DNA of 64,000 bases from Heterohyrax brucei (Eukaryota; Chordata; Mammalia; Hyracoidea; Procaviidae): NCBI GenBank assembly GCA_028571685.1, contig CM053141.1, forward strand, positions 72,091,833-72,155,832, written 5' to 3'. Position numbers and translations under genes: made by a program. Below, piece by piece: positions 10,107-22,052 of this stretch (the first letter of the stretch is position 1; the number at the start of each line of letters is the position of its first letter). The notes beneath the pieces are model-generated. The model was given only the letters and a program-made list of their open reading frames with translations, was not told where the DNA came from and searched no databases.

Positions 10107-11745
10107 TAACTCTTTTTGGCATAATGACTCTGTATTTCTCCCTTCTGCTTTAGATGCTTCCTGCATTATTTTAATATTTTTCCTTTACTATTACAACTCG
10201 AGGCTTGAATTCATACTTCAGTGCTTTCAACTTGAGAAACACAGAGCGTGTTTTTACCTTTTTGTTTTCTATCGCTGGCTTTTGCACATGTCGTTCTAAT
10301 ACTTTGTGTTCTCTAGCTGCCCTTCTGTTCAAATTTTTTTTTTAACTCCATCAATTCTTTCTTTAGCTTTAGCTGCTCATTGTTGAAGAGCAAGTTTCAG
10401 AACCTGCTTTGACATCCATTTTGGTCTTTTGCTTCTGTCTTTTTAATTACCTCTCTGATCCAACTCAACAGCACTTGGCTTGGCTGCCTTGCTTTCTTCA
10501 CATGTGATATCCCCAGTGTCATTCCATGGCTCATCTGGTCTTCAGTCATTAGTGTTCAGTGAGTCAGACCTATTCTTGAGATGGTCTCTAAACTCAGGTG
10601 GGATATACTCAAGATCATATTTTGCCTCTCGCTGACTTGTTGTGATTTTCTTCAGTTTCAACTTGAATTTGCACAAGAGAAATTGACGATTTGTTCCACA
10701 GTTGGCCCTTGGCCTTTTTCTTGACTGATGATATTGAACTTTTCCACCATTTCTTTCCAGAAATGTAGTTGATTTGATTCCTGTGTACTACATATAGTGA
10801 GGTCTATGTATGTAGTTTCCATTTATGTTGATGATAGAAGTATTTACAATGAAGAAGTCAGTCTTGCAAAACAGTATCATCCAATCTCTGCCATATTTTC
10901 TATCACTAGGTTGTATTTTCCACTACCAATCCTTCTTCTCTGTTTCCACTTTTTGCATTCTAATTACCAGTAATTATTAAGACACCCTGATTACATGCTT
11001 GGTCAATTTCAGATGGCAGATGTTGTAAAAATATTCTCTCTCTTCATCCTTCGCTTTAATGGTTGATGCGTAAATTTGAATAATACTCATAATAACTGGT
11101 CTTCCTTGCAAGTATATGGGTGTCATCCTATCACTGACAGTGCTATACTTCAGGATAAATCTTGAAATGTTCTTTTCGATAATGAAAGCAACAACATTCC
11201 TCTTTAAGTTCTCATTTGGTAGCCCACCATTTTGGCCAGTCCATTCTAATTCATTAATGGCTAGGATATCAATGTTTACACATTCCATTTCATTTCTGAT
11301 GATTTACTATTTTCCTACATACATAATTCATAGATTCCATGTTCCAGCTGTTAATGGAAGTATGCAGCTCTTCCTCCTCATTTTGACTCATGCCACATCA
11401 GCAAATGAAGGTCTCAAAAGCTTCACTCTACCCACATCACTAAGGTCAACTTTGAAGAGGTAGCTCTTTTCCAGTCATCTTTTGAGAGCCTTCCAAGCTG
11501 ACGGGCTCATCTTCCTGCACTATATCTCACAGTGTTCTCCTGCTATTCATAAGGTTTTCACTGGCTAACTCTTTTCAGAAGTAGACTGCTGGGCCCCTCT
11601 TCCTGGTCTGTCTTAGTCTGGAAGCTCAGCTGAAATCTGTCTACCATGTGTGGCCCTGTTGGTATAGGAATACAAGTAGCATATCTTCCAGCATCACAGC
11701 AACATGCAAATCTCCACAGTACAGCAAACTAAGATACACGTGGGG

Positions 11746-12227
11746 AATCTTTCCTACAGTCTTCTGTAAATAAGCTAATACGTGTAACATGTTTTATACA
11801 TTAAGGTTTTTAATAAATGCTAACTTCATTTTTTCCCATCTCCTACTCCCCCACCCAAAGTAGAGATTAATGTTTCTCAAAGATTATTCTTAAGGTTGAA
11901 CACCATTTCCTCTGAGCATCCAGTGAAAAAAGAGCTCGCTTTTTTCAGTACCATTTTCTTCCTTCAGCTCAGCTTCCACTACCTGATGGTTTTCCTTATC
12001 AGCGTCAGAAGGCGTTTCAGTCCACCTAAGAATACTGGAGAACTCTGGGATATGTTGTCACGGAAAGAGACTTCCAAGTAAGAGAAAATCATCTGTTTTA
12101 GATTTCTGGAGTTTTACTGTGTGAGGACCCCCAGACTGAGGAAACGTGCCATCTCTGTGCATTCTTACGGTTCTGGTCTCTGATCATCACCATCACACAG
12201 GGTTTACTTAATTAACTATTCAAGGTA
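11746..12227. other. Unique sequence
   Basis: No repeat is recognised. The ORF at 11896-12081 has no known domain. Confidence 0.4.
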
Positions 12228-12455
12228 CACAGTTGTTGTTAGGTGCGATCAAGTCAGTTCTGATTTGTAGTGACCCTGTGTGCAACAGAATGAAATACTG
12301 CCTAGTCCTGTATCAACTTCATCCTCATTGCTGCGCTTGAGCCCTGTGTTGCAGCCACTGTGTCAGTCTCTCTCACTGAGTGTCTTCTTCTTTTTCTCTG
12401 ATATTCTCTCTATTCTACCAAGCATGATATCCTCCTCCGGGGACTAATCCCTCCT
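12228..12455 (-). mobile_element. RTE LINE 3'-end fragment
   Basis: 'gttgttgttaggtgcgatca' (an AAC-type tail on the minus strand), 'cagaatgaaatactgcctag' and 'ctaccaagcatgatatcctc' match the 3' end of the RTE at 8540-8760. Only the last ~225 bp is present. Confidence 0.88.
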
Positions 12456-12520
12456 GAAGAGTATTGAGTATTGGAAAATCTAAATTACTTTTTTCCAGCC
12501 CTGTTCCTTGAGGCATTGTA

Positions 12521-12915
12521 TGTCAGTCTGGGTCCCCTGAGAAACAGACATCTAGACAAGCTTAGTCATACCAGCGTTTTATTAAGACAATCATTTGTGA
12601 GAGGAGGCGAACCAGGGAGGCAGGGAGAGTTACCAAATTACAATGTAGATCTTACTCTTGTGGAAGAGAAGGAAGGCAAGTTCCTTAGAAAAGTCTCAGA
12701 ATGCAGTGTAGATCTAAGGAAGTTCAGCAAGACAAATAGGGAGTCCTCAAGCCAAAGGTGCATATCAGAAAGACTTCCATCTCCCAGGAACGAGCCTACC
12801 TTGGCATTGCTGATGTGCCCAGTCACTGGCTGAGAGAAACCTGTGTGAAGTGTAGCCGCAGCACTCCCTCCATTGGGAGAGATTTCAAAACCCAGCCTCT
12901 GAGGCCCTCAGTCAG
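12521..12915 (-). mobile_element. Probable ERVL/MaLR solo LTR with 5-bp target duplication
   Basis: The plus-strand left edge 'tgtcagtctgggtcccctga' looks like the inverted 3' end of an ERVL/MaLR LTR ('...tcaggggacccagactgaca'). 'ttgta' occurs directly before (12516-12520) and after (12916-12920). The right edge ends CAG rather than the expected CA, so the boundary may be off by one. The ORFs at 12471-12833 and 12638-12826 lie in it. Confidence 0.5.
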
Positions 12916-13121
12916 TTGTACCGCACAGTGAGAGATCTGAGAGAGGCATTTTTAGGGAGCTGCGTTCTTATTTTTACAGAGGTGCACATTATAAAACAAA
13001 AGAACAGTGCATACATATACATACATAAAGAACACAGCAGTAGCAAACCAAAAAGTGTGTTCACACAAGAAAATCTGAGGTGGCATCATTTTGCCACCTT
13101 GGATTTTCTCATTGGTAAAAT

Positions 13122-13292
13122 AAACCAAAACCAAACCCACTGCTGTTGAGTGAGTTGATTCCAGCTCATAGTGACCCTACAGACAGCGTAGAACTGCCCC
13201 AATAGAGTTTCCAAGGAGCACCTGGCAGATTTGAAGTGCTGACCTTCAGCTTGGCAGCAGTAGCACTTAACTACTATGCCACCAGGGTTTCT
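13122..13292 (-). mobile_element. AfroSINE, standard form
   Basis: Near full-length, from 'accaaacccactgctgttga' (tail) to 'ccaccagggtttc' (head). Confidence 0.92.
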
Positions 13293-13465
13293 ATTTGTAA
13301 ACCAGAAAACAAAAACAACAGGCAAAATGGCAGCCTAAAATATCTGTATTCATCTCATGACTTCTCAGTTAATGTACCTGTAATATTTGATAAGAAATTA
13401 TCACAAACAAGGCACAGCACGAAACATTGGATATGCAGTATTTCATAAAATTTTCCCATAATCTC

Positions 13466-13671
13466 AATGTTTATTGCAGTCAAGTCAGTTCTGACTCATG
13501 TCAATGCCATGTGTGCTGAGTCGAACTGCTCCATAAGGTGTCCAACACTACAGACTTTTGGAAACAGATTGCCTGAGGTTTCTTCTGAGAGGTCTTCAGG
13601 TGGGTTCAAACTGTCAACCTTTCCTCTAGTAGTTGAGTGCTTAACCATTTGCATTGTATAGAGACTCCCAT
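13466..13671 (-). mobile_element. AfroSINE, second subfamily
   Basis: Tail block 'caagtcagttctgactcatg', then a subfamily-specific middle ('tggaaacagattgcctgagg'), and a head ending 'tgcattgtatagagactcc'. The copies at 26.3 and 52.5 kb have the same middle. Confidence 0.8.
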
Positions 13672-13674
13672 AAA

Positions 13675-13830
13675 CCCTATTAGAGTAATGTTATCCCCAT
13701 TTTACAGATGAAGAAATTAAGGCTTAGGGAGGTTGAGTAACTTGGCCAGGGTTACACAAGTAATTGGCAAAACTGAAGTTCAAGAATAGATCAATTCCAA
13801 TAATCCATTCACTGAACTGCTCCACTCGTC
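13675..13830 (-). mobile_element. MIR SINE
   Basis: 'attttacagatgaagaaatt', 'gaggttgagtaacttggcca' and 'gttacacaagtaattggca' are the MIR core read in reverse. Confidence 0.85.
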
Positions 13831-14188
13831 TATCCCTTTCTTTGTGAAACCAAAAATTAAAAACACGGGCTAAGAGGCTGTTTGAAATTCACTGAGGTCA
13901 TCCTGATCCTAACTCAGACACAGTCAGCCTCAACTGCCGTAACAAAACAAGTCATCTCTCATCTATCTATTTTCTCCAGTGTGAGTGAGGAATCATGGGT
14001 ACTTATACACATTTTTGTTTCTAAATATACAAAACACATCAGTGATCTATTTTCTGAGCATCCGCAAAGCTGGAAAATTTTCTAAAAGATTAGAAAACTG
14101 GTAGAGCCATGCAGATGTTTATCAAAACTGTGTCTCTAAGTTATGTGGCAGAAACATTGTCTGATGAATTAGGAGAACTCATCTTTGC
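13831..14188. other. Unique sequence
   Basis: No repeat recognised; the ORF at 13882-14085 has no known domain. Confidence 0.4.
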
Positions 14189-14353
14189 TGAAATCCTGAT
14201 GGCATAGTAGTTAAGTGCTACACCTGTTAAGCAAAAAGTCAGCAGTTCAGATCTACCAGGTACTCCTTGGAAACTTTATGGGGTGATTCTACTCTGTCCT
14301 ATAGGGTCACTATGAGTCAGAGTCAACTCAACAGCAGTGAGTTTTTTGGTTTA
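14189..14353 (+). mobile_element. AfroSINE, standard form
   Basis: From 'gaaatcctgatggcatagta' to 'cagcagtgagttttttggtt'; near full length. Confidence 0.92.
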
Positions 14354-15180
14354 TCTTTGTGGCTAAAACCCAACATTTTCTGAAGCTTCTGTAACTTGTA
14401 TTTCATTTGCTATCTGTTGCTCCAACTATGAATAACACTTGCTGAAACCTCTCTGGAGTAGGAGACAGGATACAAAACCAATACAAGTTCTGGCTTCCAT
14501 CTCCAGAAACATTGCAATTAGTTTCACAAAATAAAAGGTACACTCAAGAAAGAAAAGTAAGATAAAGTGTGCAAGCATATTCCAATGCATTTTGGTCAAC
14601 AAGATCACAAGTGAAGAAAGGATTTATACCTTTTACCTTGAAACAGAATAGTTCCATGACTCATGCCAGAATATGCTGTGGAGGTTTGGCTGTGACTAGG
14701 GGATCTAGCCTCAGTTTCACTAGTGGTGTAAGCTGGCTGCTTGATATTTCTAGAATTTGGCTTCTTTGTCTGTAAAATGAACCAGCTGGTCAAGATCAGA
14801 GGCTTTTAAATGCTGCAAAGCCAAGAATCACATTTCTCTACTCCCAAATAAACTACAAGGTAAGACTGAATTGAATTCAAGCTGGGGCTGGGGGAGGGAA
14901 GGACTTCCTCAGTGCCTCCTCAGAAATCCCTAGGCTTGGCATGGAACTGTGGAGTTCTCAAGAACACAATTCAAAAGTCTCTGATCTAGGTATTGCCTAA
15001 AGTACCTTCTTGCATTGAATTGCAATGATTCCACGAATCCCAGAGCATGAAAAACTTAATGTGGAGACAGATTTTTGTTCTTTGAGCTTTGAGTGCAACT
15101 CAATTTATAAATCAATAGTAGTATGGTGGAAATGGAGACATTACAGCTCTCTAATGTACAATATGAGATCAATAGCCCAT
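14354..15180. other. Unique sequence
   Basis: No repeat is recognised. Overlapping opposite-strand ORFs around 14426-14793 have no known domain. Confidence 0.4.
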
Positions 15181-15184
15181 TAGG

Positions 15185-15275
15185 CAAGCAATCTGGGTGA
15201 TTCATTCATTCATAAATATTAGGTGAGCATCTTCTATATGCTAAGCACTGTATACACTAGGTGCTGAGATTTAAG
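15185..15275. mobile_element. L2/MIR-like relic
   Basis: 'attcattcattcataaatat' followed by 'tatgctaagcactgtataca' resembles the 'tgagcacctactatgtgccaggcactg' signature of L2/MIR 3' regions. Confidence 0.45.
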
Positions 15276-15658
15276 TCCTTTGAGAAGTACTTAGTGTCGT
15301 AGGTTCTTAGACCAGATAATGTCCTTCATTTTGAGAAGCTCAAAACAGAAGAGCTAAAAGAAACATCAAGTGTTCTCAGTTTGAGCTATTAGCCAGGGGT
15401 TATTCATTTTCTTTAAATGGAACTACTCTGGACAGATTCAATAAACACGAAACAGCCTAAGGAAGGTCTATGCAATAAGGCCCTATGGTGACAACATGAT
15501 AGAGTCCTGACTCCAACCTGGAGCACACAGGTCATATGGGCTTTCTCAGTCAAAGATCAGAAGGCAGATAAAAAGAACTCTGCGTGACCACCTTCACTGG
15601 TTATATTTTTCTGAGACAGGGTTCAAAAAGGGACATAACTGTCTCTATCTCTGTCCCC
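15276..15658. other. Unique sequence
   Basis: No repeat or coding frame is recognised. Confidence 0.4.
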
Positions 15659-15752
15659 TAAAAAACCCAAGCCTGCTGCTAGCTAGTTGCTTCTGACTCA
15701 TAGCAACTCTCTAGGACAAAATAGAACTACACCCATTGGTTTTCAAGACCAC
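15659..15752 (-). mobile_element. AfroSINE fragment (tail half)
   Basis: 'aaaaaacccaagcctgctgc' and 'ttctgactcatagcaactct' mark the tail and body; the head is missing. Confidence 0.75.
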
Positions 15753-15754
15753 TT

Positions 15755-15865
15755 AAAGGTAACTTCAGAGAAAACCCTGGAAATCTATTTCTAAAAAATT
15801 AGTCATTGAAAACTCTGGCACACAACTGTACTCTGACATATATGGTGTTGTTGTGAATTGACTGT
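15755..15865 (+). mobile_element. AfroSINE fragment, third subfamily
   Basis: 'aaattagtcattgaaaactc' then 'acaactgtactctgacatat' and 'gttgttgtgaattgac' match the third-subfamily body also seen at 18.8 kb. It lies head-out next to the fragment at 15659-15752. Confidence 0.6.
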
Positions 15866-16300
15866 ACAGAAGCTTTTTAAAATGTATTTACTTATTTATT
15901 TGTATAAAAGAGTTAATTAACAGTTTATAAAGTCACTTCTTCAGAGATGAAAGACGTATCTCAGAAAGTACTATGTCAAAGGCAAGAAATTAAAGGATAC
16001 AAAATTCCCTAGATAACATTCACTGGAAATGGTTATTCAACCTATGCTCCTCACAGAAAATAAATGTGAACTATCTGGCTTAGTTTTGGTCATCTCCTTT
16101 GGTCCTAGTGCTTCAGTTACAATAAGGTTAGGCTATTGTTCCACCCTGCACCAGTAAGTGCAGCCATCTAAAGTATAACATAATTTAACCTGAAAATTGT
16201 TAAGGGCAAGGATGGCAGGTCCTGTAAAATATTTTAACTGCTCTGTATTGTAAAAATTTTATGATTCATTTTACCTGCTTAACTACCATACTACAGTAGA
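15866..16300. other. Unique AT-rich sequence
   Basis: No repeat or coding frame is recognised. Confidence 0.4.
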
Positions 16301-16302
16301 GA

Positions 16303-16372
16303 AGTGCCACTACTATCAAGTCAAATTCAACTCATAGTGATTCTTCTGGAGTGTAGTTTACTGTGCCTTCAA
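16303..16372 (-). mobile_element. AfroSINE tail fragment
   Basis: 'tatcaagtcaaattcaactc' followed by 'atagtgattctt' is the SINE tail; body and head are missing or too diverged to see. Confidence 0.55.
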
Positions 16373-16823
16373 ATGTCTATGAGGGCTATAAAAGTAATTG
16401 TGTTTATGAATGCTACACACGTTATGGGAAATCACTCTCTTTACACATCAAATGCTGAGTACTGCTAAGTAAGTAACTAAAAATATTACTGTGCTGGGAC
16501 AAAAATGATTAATCTAGAAATGTGTACAGAATTTGCTACTCATCTAGTATGCCCTAGACAATTCTGCAATTTATAACTCAATTTTCCACCTTTATACTCT
16601 TTCTAAAAAGGATAGAACATTCTTACTCAGGGAGCAGCTAAGTTTATGTCTATAATAAATTGCTGAGAGAAATTACGGGTAGGAGGAATAGAAAAGGAAG
16701 AAGAATATAGCCTTGTGTGGGGTGATGAAGGAGACTGAGAAGACAGGATCTGTATGACCAGGTTGCTGAAGCAGAGGGAAAGATTTCAACATGTCTGTAG
16801 ATTAGAAGGAATCACATGGTAGT
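16373..16823. other. Unique sequence
   Basis: No repeat or coding frame is recognised upstream of the MaLR provirus. Confidence 0.4.
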
Positions 16824-18757
16824 TGTCACAGATTCCATTGTGTCCCCTCAAAAATGTGTGTATTGATTTGACTTGGCTGTGAGTCCCAGTATGGTGCAAT
16901 TCCTACCACGTGTTGTGAATCTTGTTTCTGTGATGTTGGTGAGGGAACATGGATAGCAGTTGTGTTGGTGAGGTAGGATTCAAGTTATCAGCTTGTGAGA
17001 TATAAAGGAGAGAAGTGAGCCCAGCTTGTGAGATGTAAAGGAGAGAAGTGAGTAGAGTAAGTTGGGAACCTTATACTACCAAGATAGCAACATCAAGACC
17101 AGAGTATGTCCTTTGGCCCTGAGATTCCTGTGCCAAGGTGCTGTTATTGAATTTGGACTTAGCCTACCAGACTGTGATAATTTCTCCTACTGAATGGACT
17201 TGTAGCTTGTGAATGGATTTGTGGCTTTTGTGGCTTACTGGAGGGTAACAATAAAATTTCTCTTCATGAAGCCTTCCACTCATGGTTTTTTCTGTTATAA
17301 CAGTAACAGGTGACTAAACAGAATTTGGTACCAGGAGTAGGGTACTGCTCTAACAAATACCTAAAATGTGGAAGTTTTTTGAAACTGTTAATGTATGGAA
17401 AAGGAACTCAAGGGAACTGCTATCATCTGAGAAGGTAGCAGATGGAGAAAAAACAACAGCAGCAGCCATCTGGCAGCAGCAGAGCCAGAAACCAACCCAC
17501 AGAGCAAAAGTGCTGAATGCCTGTGCTCAGAAGCCTTCCTAGTGGAGTGGGGTACCTTTGGGCACTTACTGGTGGAACTAGCTTGCTGACCCATGGAGCA
17601 AGAGAACTGAATACCTGACTGAGTGCCTATGAGCAGGAGGCTTCCTGGTAGAGTGGGGTGCCTCAAGACACTTAAATGGGTGGAGCTACAGAACTTTGCA
17701 ACATTTGCCCTGGCACAGCAGATGTGAGCTTGAGGCCCAGGCCATGAGGCTGTGAAGAGACAAAATTGAGGAAAAGCTGAGCTGCCTCAGTCTCAAAAGG
17801 TATGGCCATGACCTCAAAGATTTCTAAAGGTAGGTCAATGTCCTCTGGGGCTTCAAAGAGTGGGGCGCCTAATGCTGAGGGAGCATAGTTGCTGTCCCAG
17901 TGGGCCTGGAAGGCAGAGCAGAAGCTCAGGGACATCTACTCAGAATCTGGAGAAGGTGGCCAATACCTACAGTCTGAAGGGAAGGGGTTATAAAATGTCT
18001 CAGAGTCCAGAGTATTATTTCTGAAGCCATGAAGGCTAATGTAAAGTGCTCTAGTAATTTGCAAGGTATCTGTTATGCCTTTCCCTGCAATTTCTCCATT
18101 TTTAATGAAAACATGTAATTTGTGCCTGCCTTTATACCACTGTATTTTGGGAAGATAATACATGCTCTAGATTTCACAGTTAAAGAGAAATTTATGGATT
18201 TTGGACCAGGACTTAAGATTTTTTTATACTATAAATGAATATATTTTACACATCCCAATGATATGTTTTGGGGAAACAGATGGTGGACTCATAGATTGCA
18301 TTGTATACACCCCAAAATGTATGTATTGATTTGACTTGGCTAGCCAAGCCATGGCTATGACTCCCAATATGATGCATTTCCTCCCATGTATTGTGAATCC
18401 TGCCTCTGTGATGTTGATGAGGGAAAACGGACTGCAGTTGTGTTGGTGAGGCAGGACTCAAGTTACCAGCTTGTAAGATATAAGGGAAAGGAGTGATAAG
18501 AGTAAGTTGGGAACCTCATACCACCAAGAAAGAAGCACCAAGAGCAGAGCATGTCCTTTGGACCTGAGATTCCTGTGCTGAGATGCTGTTAATGAGTTTG
18601 GACTTAACCTACTAGACTGTGATAATTTCTCCTACTGAATGGACTTGTAAGTCATGAATGGATTTGTGGCTTCCTGGATGGTGACAATAAAATCTCTCTT
18701 CATGAAGCCTTCCACTCATGTTATTTTTTGTTAGAGCAGTACCAGGTGACTAAAACA
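16824..18757 (+). mobile_element. MaLR retrotransposon with both LTRs (ERVL-MaLR)
   Basis: The 5' LTR is 16824-17320 and the 3' LTR about 18284-18757. They align throughout: 'ttgatttgacttggct', 'gttgtgttggtgaggyagga', 'cctactgaatggacttgta' and 'cttcatgaagccttccactc' occur in both. An internal region of about 960 bp begins with a tRNA-Leu-type primer-binding site (17326-17342) and 'tactgctctaacaaatacct', as in mammalian MaLR internal sequence. A purine-rich 'ggggaaacagatgg' precedes the 3' LTR. Flanks 'gtagt' and 'gtaat' are a near-match 5-bp target duplication. No retroviral protein frame is visible; the minus-strand ORFs at 17388-18461 are not related to any retroviral gene. The 5' LTR carries a short duplication, 'gtgagatataaaggagagaa' repeated around 16995-17050. 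Confidence 0.85.
17326..17342 (+). promoter_or_regulatory. Primer-binding site, tRNA-Leu type
   Basis: The 17 bases 'tggtaccaggagtaggg' lie five bases after the 5' LTR and complement the 3' end of vertebrate tRNA-Leu (ending CCACTCCTGGTACCA) with one mismatch. This fixes the LTR end and places the element in the ERVL/MaLR group. Confidence 0.8.
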
Positions 18758-18958
18758 GTAATGCAGACGGGTAAGTGCTTACCTACAAACTGAAAGGTTG
18801 GCAGTGCAAATACATCAGGAGGCACCACTGATCTACTTCTGAAAGATCATAGTAATTGAAGAGCACAGTTCTACTCTGAAACACATGGGGTTTTCATAGG
18901 CCGGAATCAATAGTAACTGTTTTTCTTTCCTTTTGTTTATTTACTTGTTTACTTTTGT
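18758..18958 (+). mobile_element. AfroSINE, third subfamily
   Basis: 'ggtaagtgcttacctacaaa' (head), 'aaaggttggcagtgcaaata', 'ctacttctgaaagatcatag' and 'cagttctactctgaaacaca' identify the form with the extra middle block. It abuts the 3' end of the MaLR element and ends in a TTTG-rich tail. Confidence 0.8.
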
Positions 18959-18976
18959 TTTTTTTTTTTTTTTTAA
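18959..18976. repeat. Poly-T tract
   Basis: An uninterrupted T run following the TTTG-rich SINE tail. It may be the tail end of the SINE or of a minus-strand retroposon. Confidence 0.7.
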
Positions 18977-19300
18977 ATGGATTGGTGATTGAGATCTTCC
19001 GAAATTGTTATAGTTTCCATTGTAGGAAAATATAAACAGAAATTTCTTGTTGATTAATTTGGCCACCAAATATCTGTTTTAATGGTATTGTGGGAATCTG
19101 TGTTTCTAGAGGTTGCACTACTTTCCTCCAAACAGAGCCTAAGCTCAAGGAGGTATTAGGCAGGTTTGCAAAGAAATCCATTTGCTGATTTACTTGATTT
19201 TGTCTTGATTTTCATATTTGTATTAGCTGCTTTTTTTCAGAGCTTCTTTTGTTTTTCTTTTCTCCTCTCTTTTCTTTTTTTAAATCTCTTTTGGTGAAGA
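18977..19300. other. Unique sequence ahead of the L1
   Basis: T-rich sequence with pyrimidine runs at about 19230-19285. No repeat is confidently recognised. Confidence 0.4.
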
Positions 19301-19901
19301 GTAGAATTCCAGAAAGAAGCTCAACAATGACACAGAAGATCTAAATGCCACAATCAACCAACTTTATCTCATATACGTATATATAATACACAACCCAACA
19401 GCAGCCAAGTATATGTTCTTTCCCAACTCACGTAGAACATTCTTCAGAATAAACCACATATATGCCCACAAAGTATGACTAAACAGAGTTAAAAACATGA
19501 AAACATTGTGAAGCATCTATTCTGATCATATAGCCATAAAAGTAGAAATCAATAACAGAAAAAGCAAGAGAAAAAATACCTTGGAAACACATGGAAACTG
19601 AACAACACCTTGTTCCCAAACTACTAGGGTATAGAAGAAATCAAAGATGGAATAAAGAAATTCACAGAATCAAATTAGAATGAAAATACATCCCACTAGA
19701 CACAGCAAAAGCAGGCTCAGAAGTCAATTTATAGCAATAAATGCAAACATCCAAAAAGAAGAAAGGGATAAAACCAAAACGTTTTGACCTTACAGACCAA
19801 ACAAATAGAAAGAGAAAAGCAAGAGCAGCCATGGGGCACAAGAAGACAAAAAAAACAGTAAAAATTAGAAAAGAATTAAATGAAATGGAGAACACCACTA
19901 G

Positions 19902-19953
19902 CCAAACCAAACCCACTGCTGTCAAGTTGATGGCAACTCACAGAGACCCTATA
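19902..19953 (-). mobile_element. Short AfroSINE tail inside the L1
   Basis: 'caaacccactgctgtcaagt' and 'gcaactcacagagaccctat' interrupt L1 sequence; only the SINE tail was inserted. Confidence 0.8.
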
Positions 19954-22052
19954 CAGGAAAAAAATTAAAAAAATTGAAAGAGCTAACAAGACCAAGAGCT
20001 CATTCTCTGAAAAGATAAACAAAATTAATAAACCATAGGCCAACTGACAAAAGGAAAACAAGAAAAGAAGCAAATAATGTGAACAAGAAATGAAATGGGC
20101 AATATCACAAGAGACAAAGCTGAAATTTAAAAATTTACAGAATACTATGAAAACTTGTCTCCTATAACAGATTTGAAAACCTGGAGGTAACAAACAAATT
20201 TCTAGAATCACATTACCTACCAGAACTGTCACAAATAGAGGTAGAATATCTAAATAAACATACAACAAAAGCAGAGATTGAAAAGGTAATTTAAAACAAC
20301 AACAAAAGCCCTGCTTCTGCCACAACCCCAGATGGCTTCACTAGAGAATTCTATCAAACTTTCAGAGATGGTATAACACTACTATTGTAGAGCAAAAGGA
20401 TTTCAGAGCATGAAAAGGATGAAAATACTCCCAGACTCATTCTTTGAAGCCAAAATAACTCTGATACTCAAACCAGATAAAGACACTGCAGAAAAAGGAA
20501 ATTATAAATCAATATCCCTTATGAACATATGTAAAAAAAACTCAAAAAAATCATAGCCAATAGAATTCAACAACATATCAAAAAACAATCCATCATAACC
20601 AGGTGTGATTCATACCAGGTACACAGGGGTGGGTCAACATTAGCAAAACTGTGTCATCCATCATATAAATAAAACAAAAAACACATGATCTTATACAACT
20701 GATGTGGAAAAGGCATTTGACAAAGTCCAACACCCACGCGTGTTAAAAACTCTCAGCAAAGCAGAAATAGAAGAGAAAATCCTCAACACAATAAAGGGCA
20801 TTTATACAAAGCCAACAGCCAATACATTGTGAATGGAGAAAGTCTGAAAGAACTCCATTTGAGAGCCGAAACCAGACAAGAATGCCTTCTATTATCAATC
20901 ACATTCCACAATGTGCTGGAGGTCTAGCCAGAGCAATTAGGCTAGAAAAAGAAATAAATGACATCCAAGTTGGTAAGGAAGGAGCAAAAGTATCTTTGTT
21001 GGTGGATAATCTTACACACAGAAAATCCCAAAGAAAACCACTGGAACTAATAGAAGACTTCAGCAAAGTACAAGGATACAAGATAAACATACAGAAATCA
21101 GTTGCATTCGTCTACAAAGAAGAGAACTTTGTAAAAGAAGTCATCAAAACAATACCTTTTACAATAATCCTCAAGAAAATAAAATAAGAATAAATCTAAT
21201 TAGAGATATAAAAGACCTATACAAAGAAAACTACAGAATACAATTGCAAGAAACTAAAAGAGACCTATGTAAGTGGAAATACATATCTTGTTCATGGATA
21301 AGAAGACTCAACATTGTGAAAATGTCATTTCTACTCAAAGCGGTCTATAGGTAAAATGCAATCCCAATCCAAATTCACTACCAGACTTAAACCTATTATG
21401 CCACCATGGTAATCAAAACAGTCCAGTATTGGTATAATGACAGAAACATAGACCAAAAGGACAGAACTGTGAATTCAGACATAAATTCATCTACCCAGGA
21501 GGAGCTGATATTTGACAAAGGTAAAATCTGCTGGATGTAGAAAAGACAGTCATTTTAACAAAAAGTTCTGGCATACCTGGTTATCTATCCATAAAAAAGC
21601 AAACGAATCCATATAATACAACACGTACAAAAACTAACCGAAAATGGATCAAAGACCTAAACATAAAATCTAAAGTTACAAGTATCATGGGGAAGAAAAA
21701 CTACAGATAACTCTAGGAATGTACATACATGCATAAACCGAATACAAGACATAACTAACTATACAGACACCAGAAGAGAAACCAAATAACTGGAAGCTCC
21801 TAAAAGTCAAACACTGATGCTCATCCAAATACTTCACCTAAAGAGTAAAAAGATGGCCTATAGACTGGGAATAGAAATTTGGCTGCAACATGTCTGATCA
21901 GGGTCTAATCTCTCTAATCTACAAGATACTGCAAAATTTATAAAAAGCCAATGTGATTAAAAAATGGACAAAGATATGAACAGACACCTCAACAAAGAAG
22001 ACATTGAGACAGCTAATAGATAAATGAGAAAATGTTCAAGATCATTAGCCAT

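Larger units (their letters stand above)
8540..11745 (-). mobile_element. RTE-clade LINE, nearly full length, defective
   Basis: This is an afrotherian RTE (BovB-related clade) element; its single ORF encodes an AP endonuclease followed by reverse transcriptase. On the minus strand, order runs from a 5' UTR at about 11745, through endonuclease (about 11290-10980, 'ELEWTGQNGG', 'NLKRNVVAFII'), a linker (about 10700-10150), RT (about 9990-9340, with 'FIGYTKAFSCLDHNRLW' at 9491-9712 and an intact YADD motif at 9352-9365), to the C-terminal segment (8881-9138 and 8439-8792, 'LTYFGNVVSGDQFL', 'MAQDRVVFHSVVHR'). The 3' tail is AAC-type (GTTGTT on the plus strand at about 8538). Multiple frameshifts and stops break the frame, so it is dead. 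Two short SINE-tail pieces interrupt it. Length (3.2 kb) is close to full length. Confidence 0.92.

Noticed and set aside
19876-20325. 149-codon hydrophobic minus-strand ORF
   Set aside because: It is antisense to an A-rich L1 ORF2 relic. The Phe/Leu-rich translation is the usual result of reading A-rich DNA in reverse.
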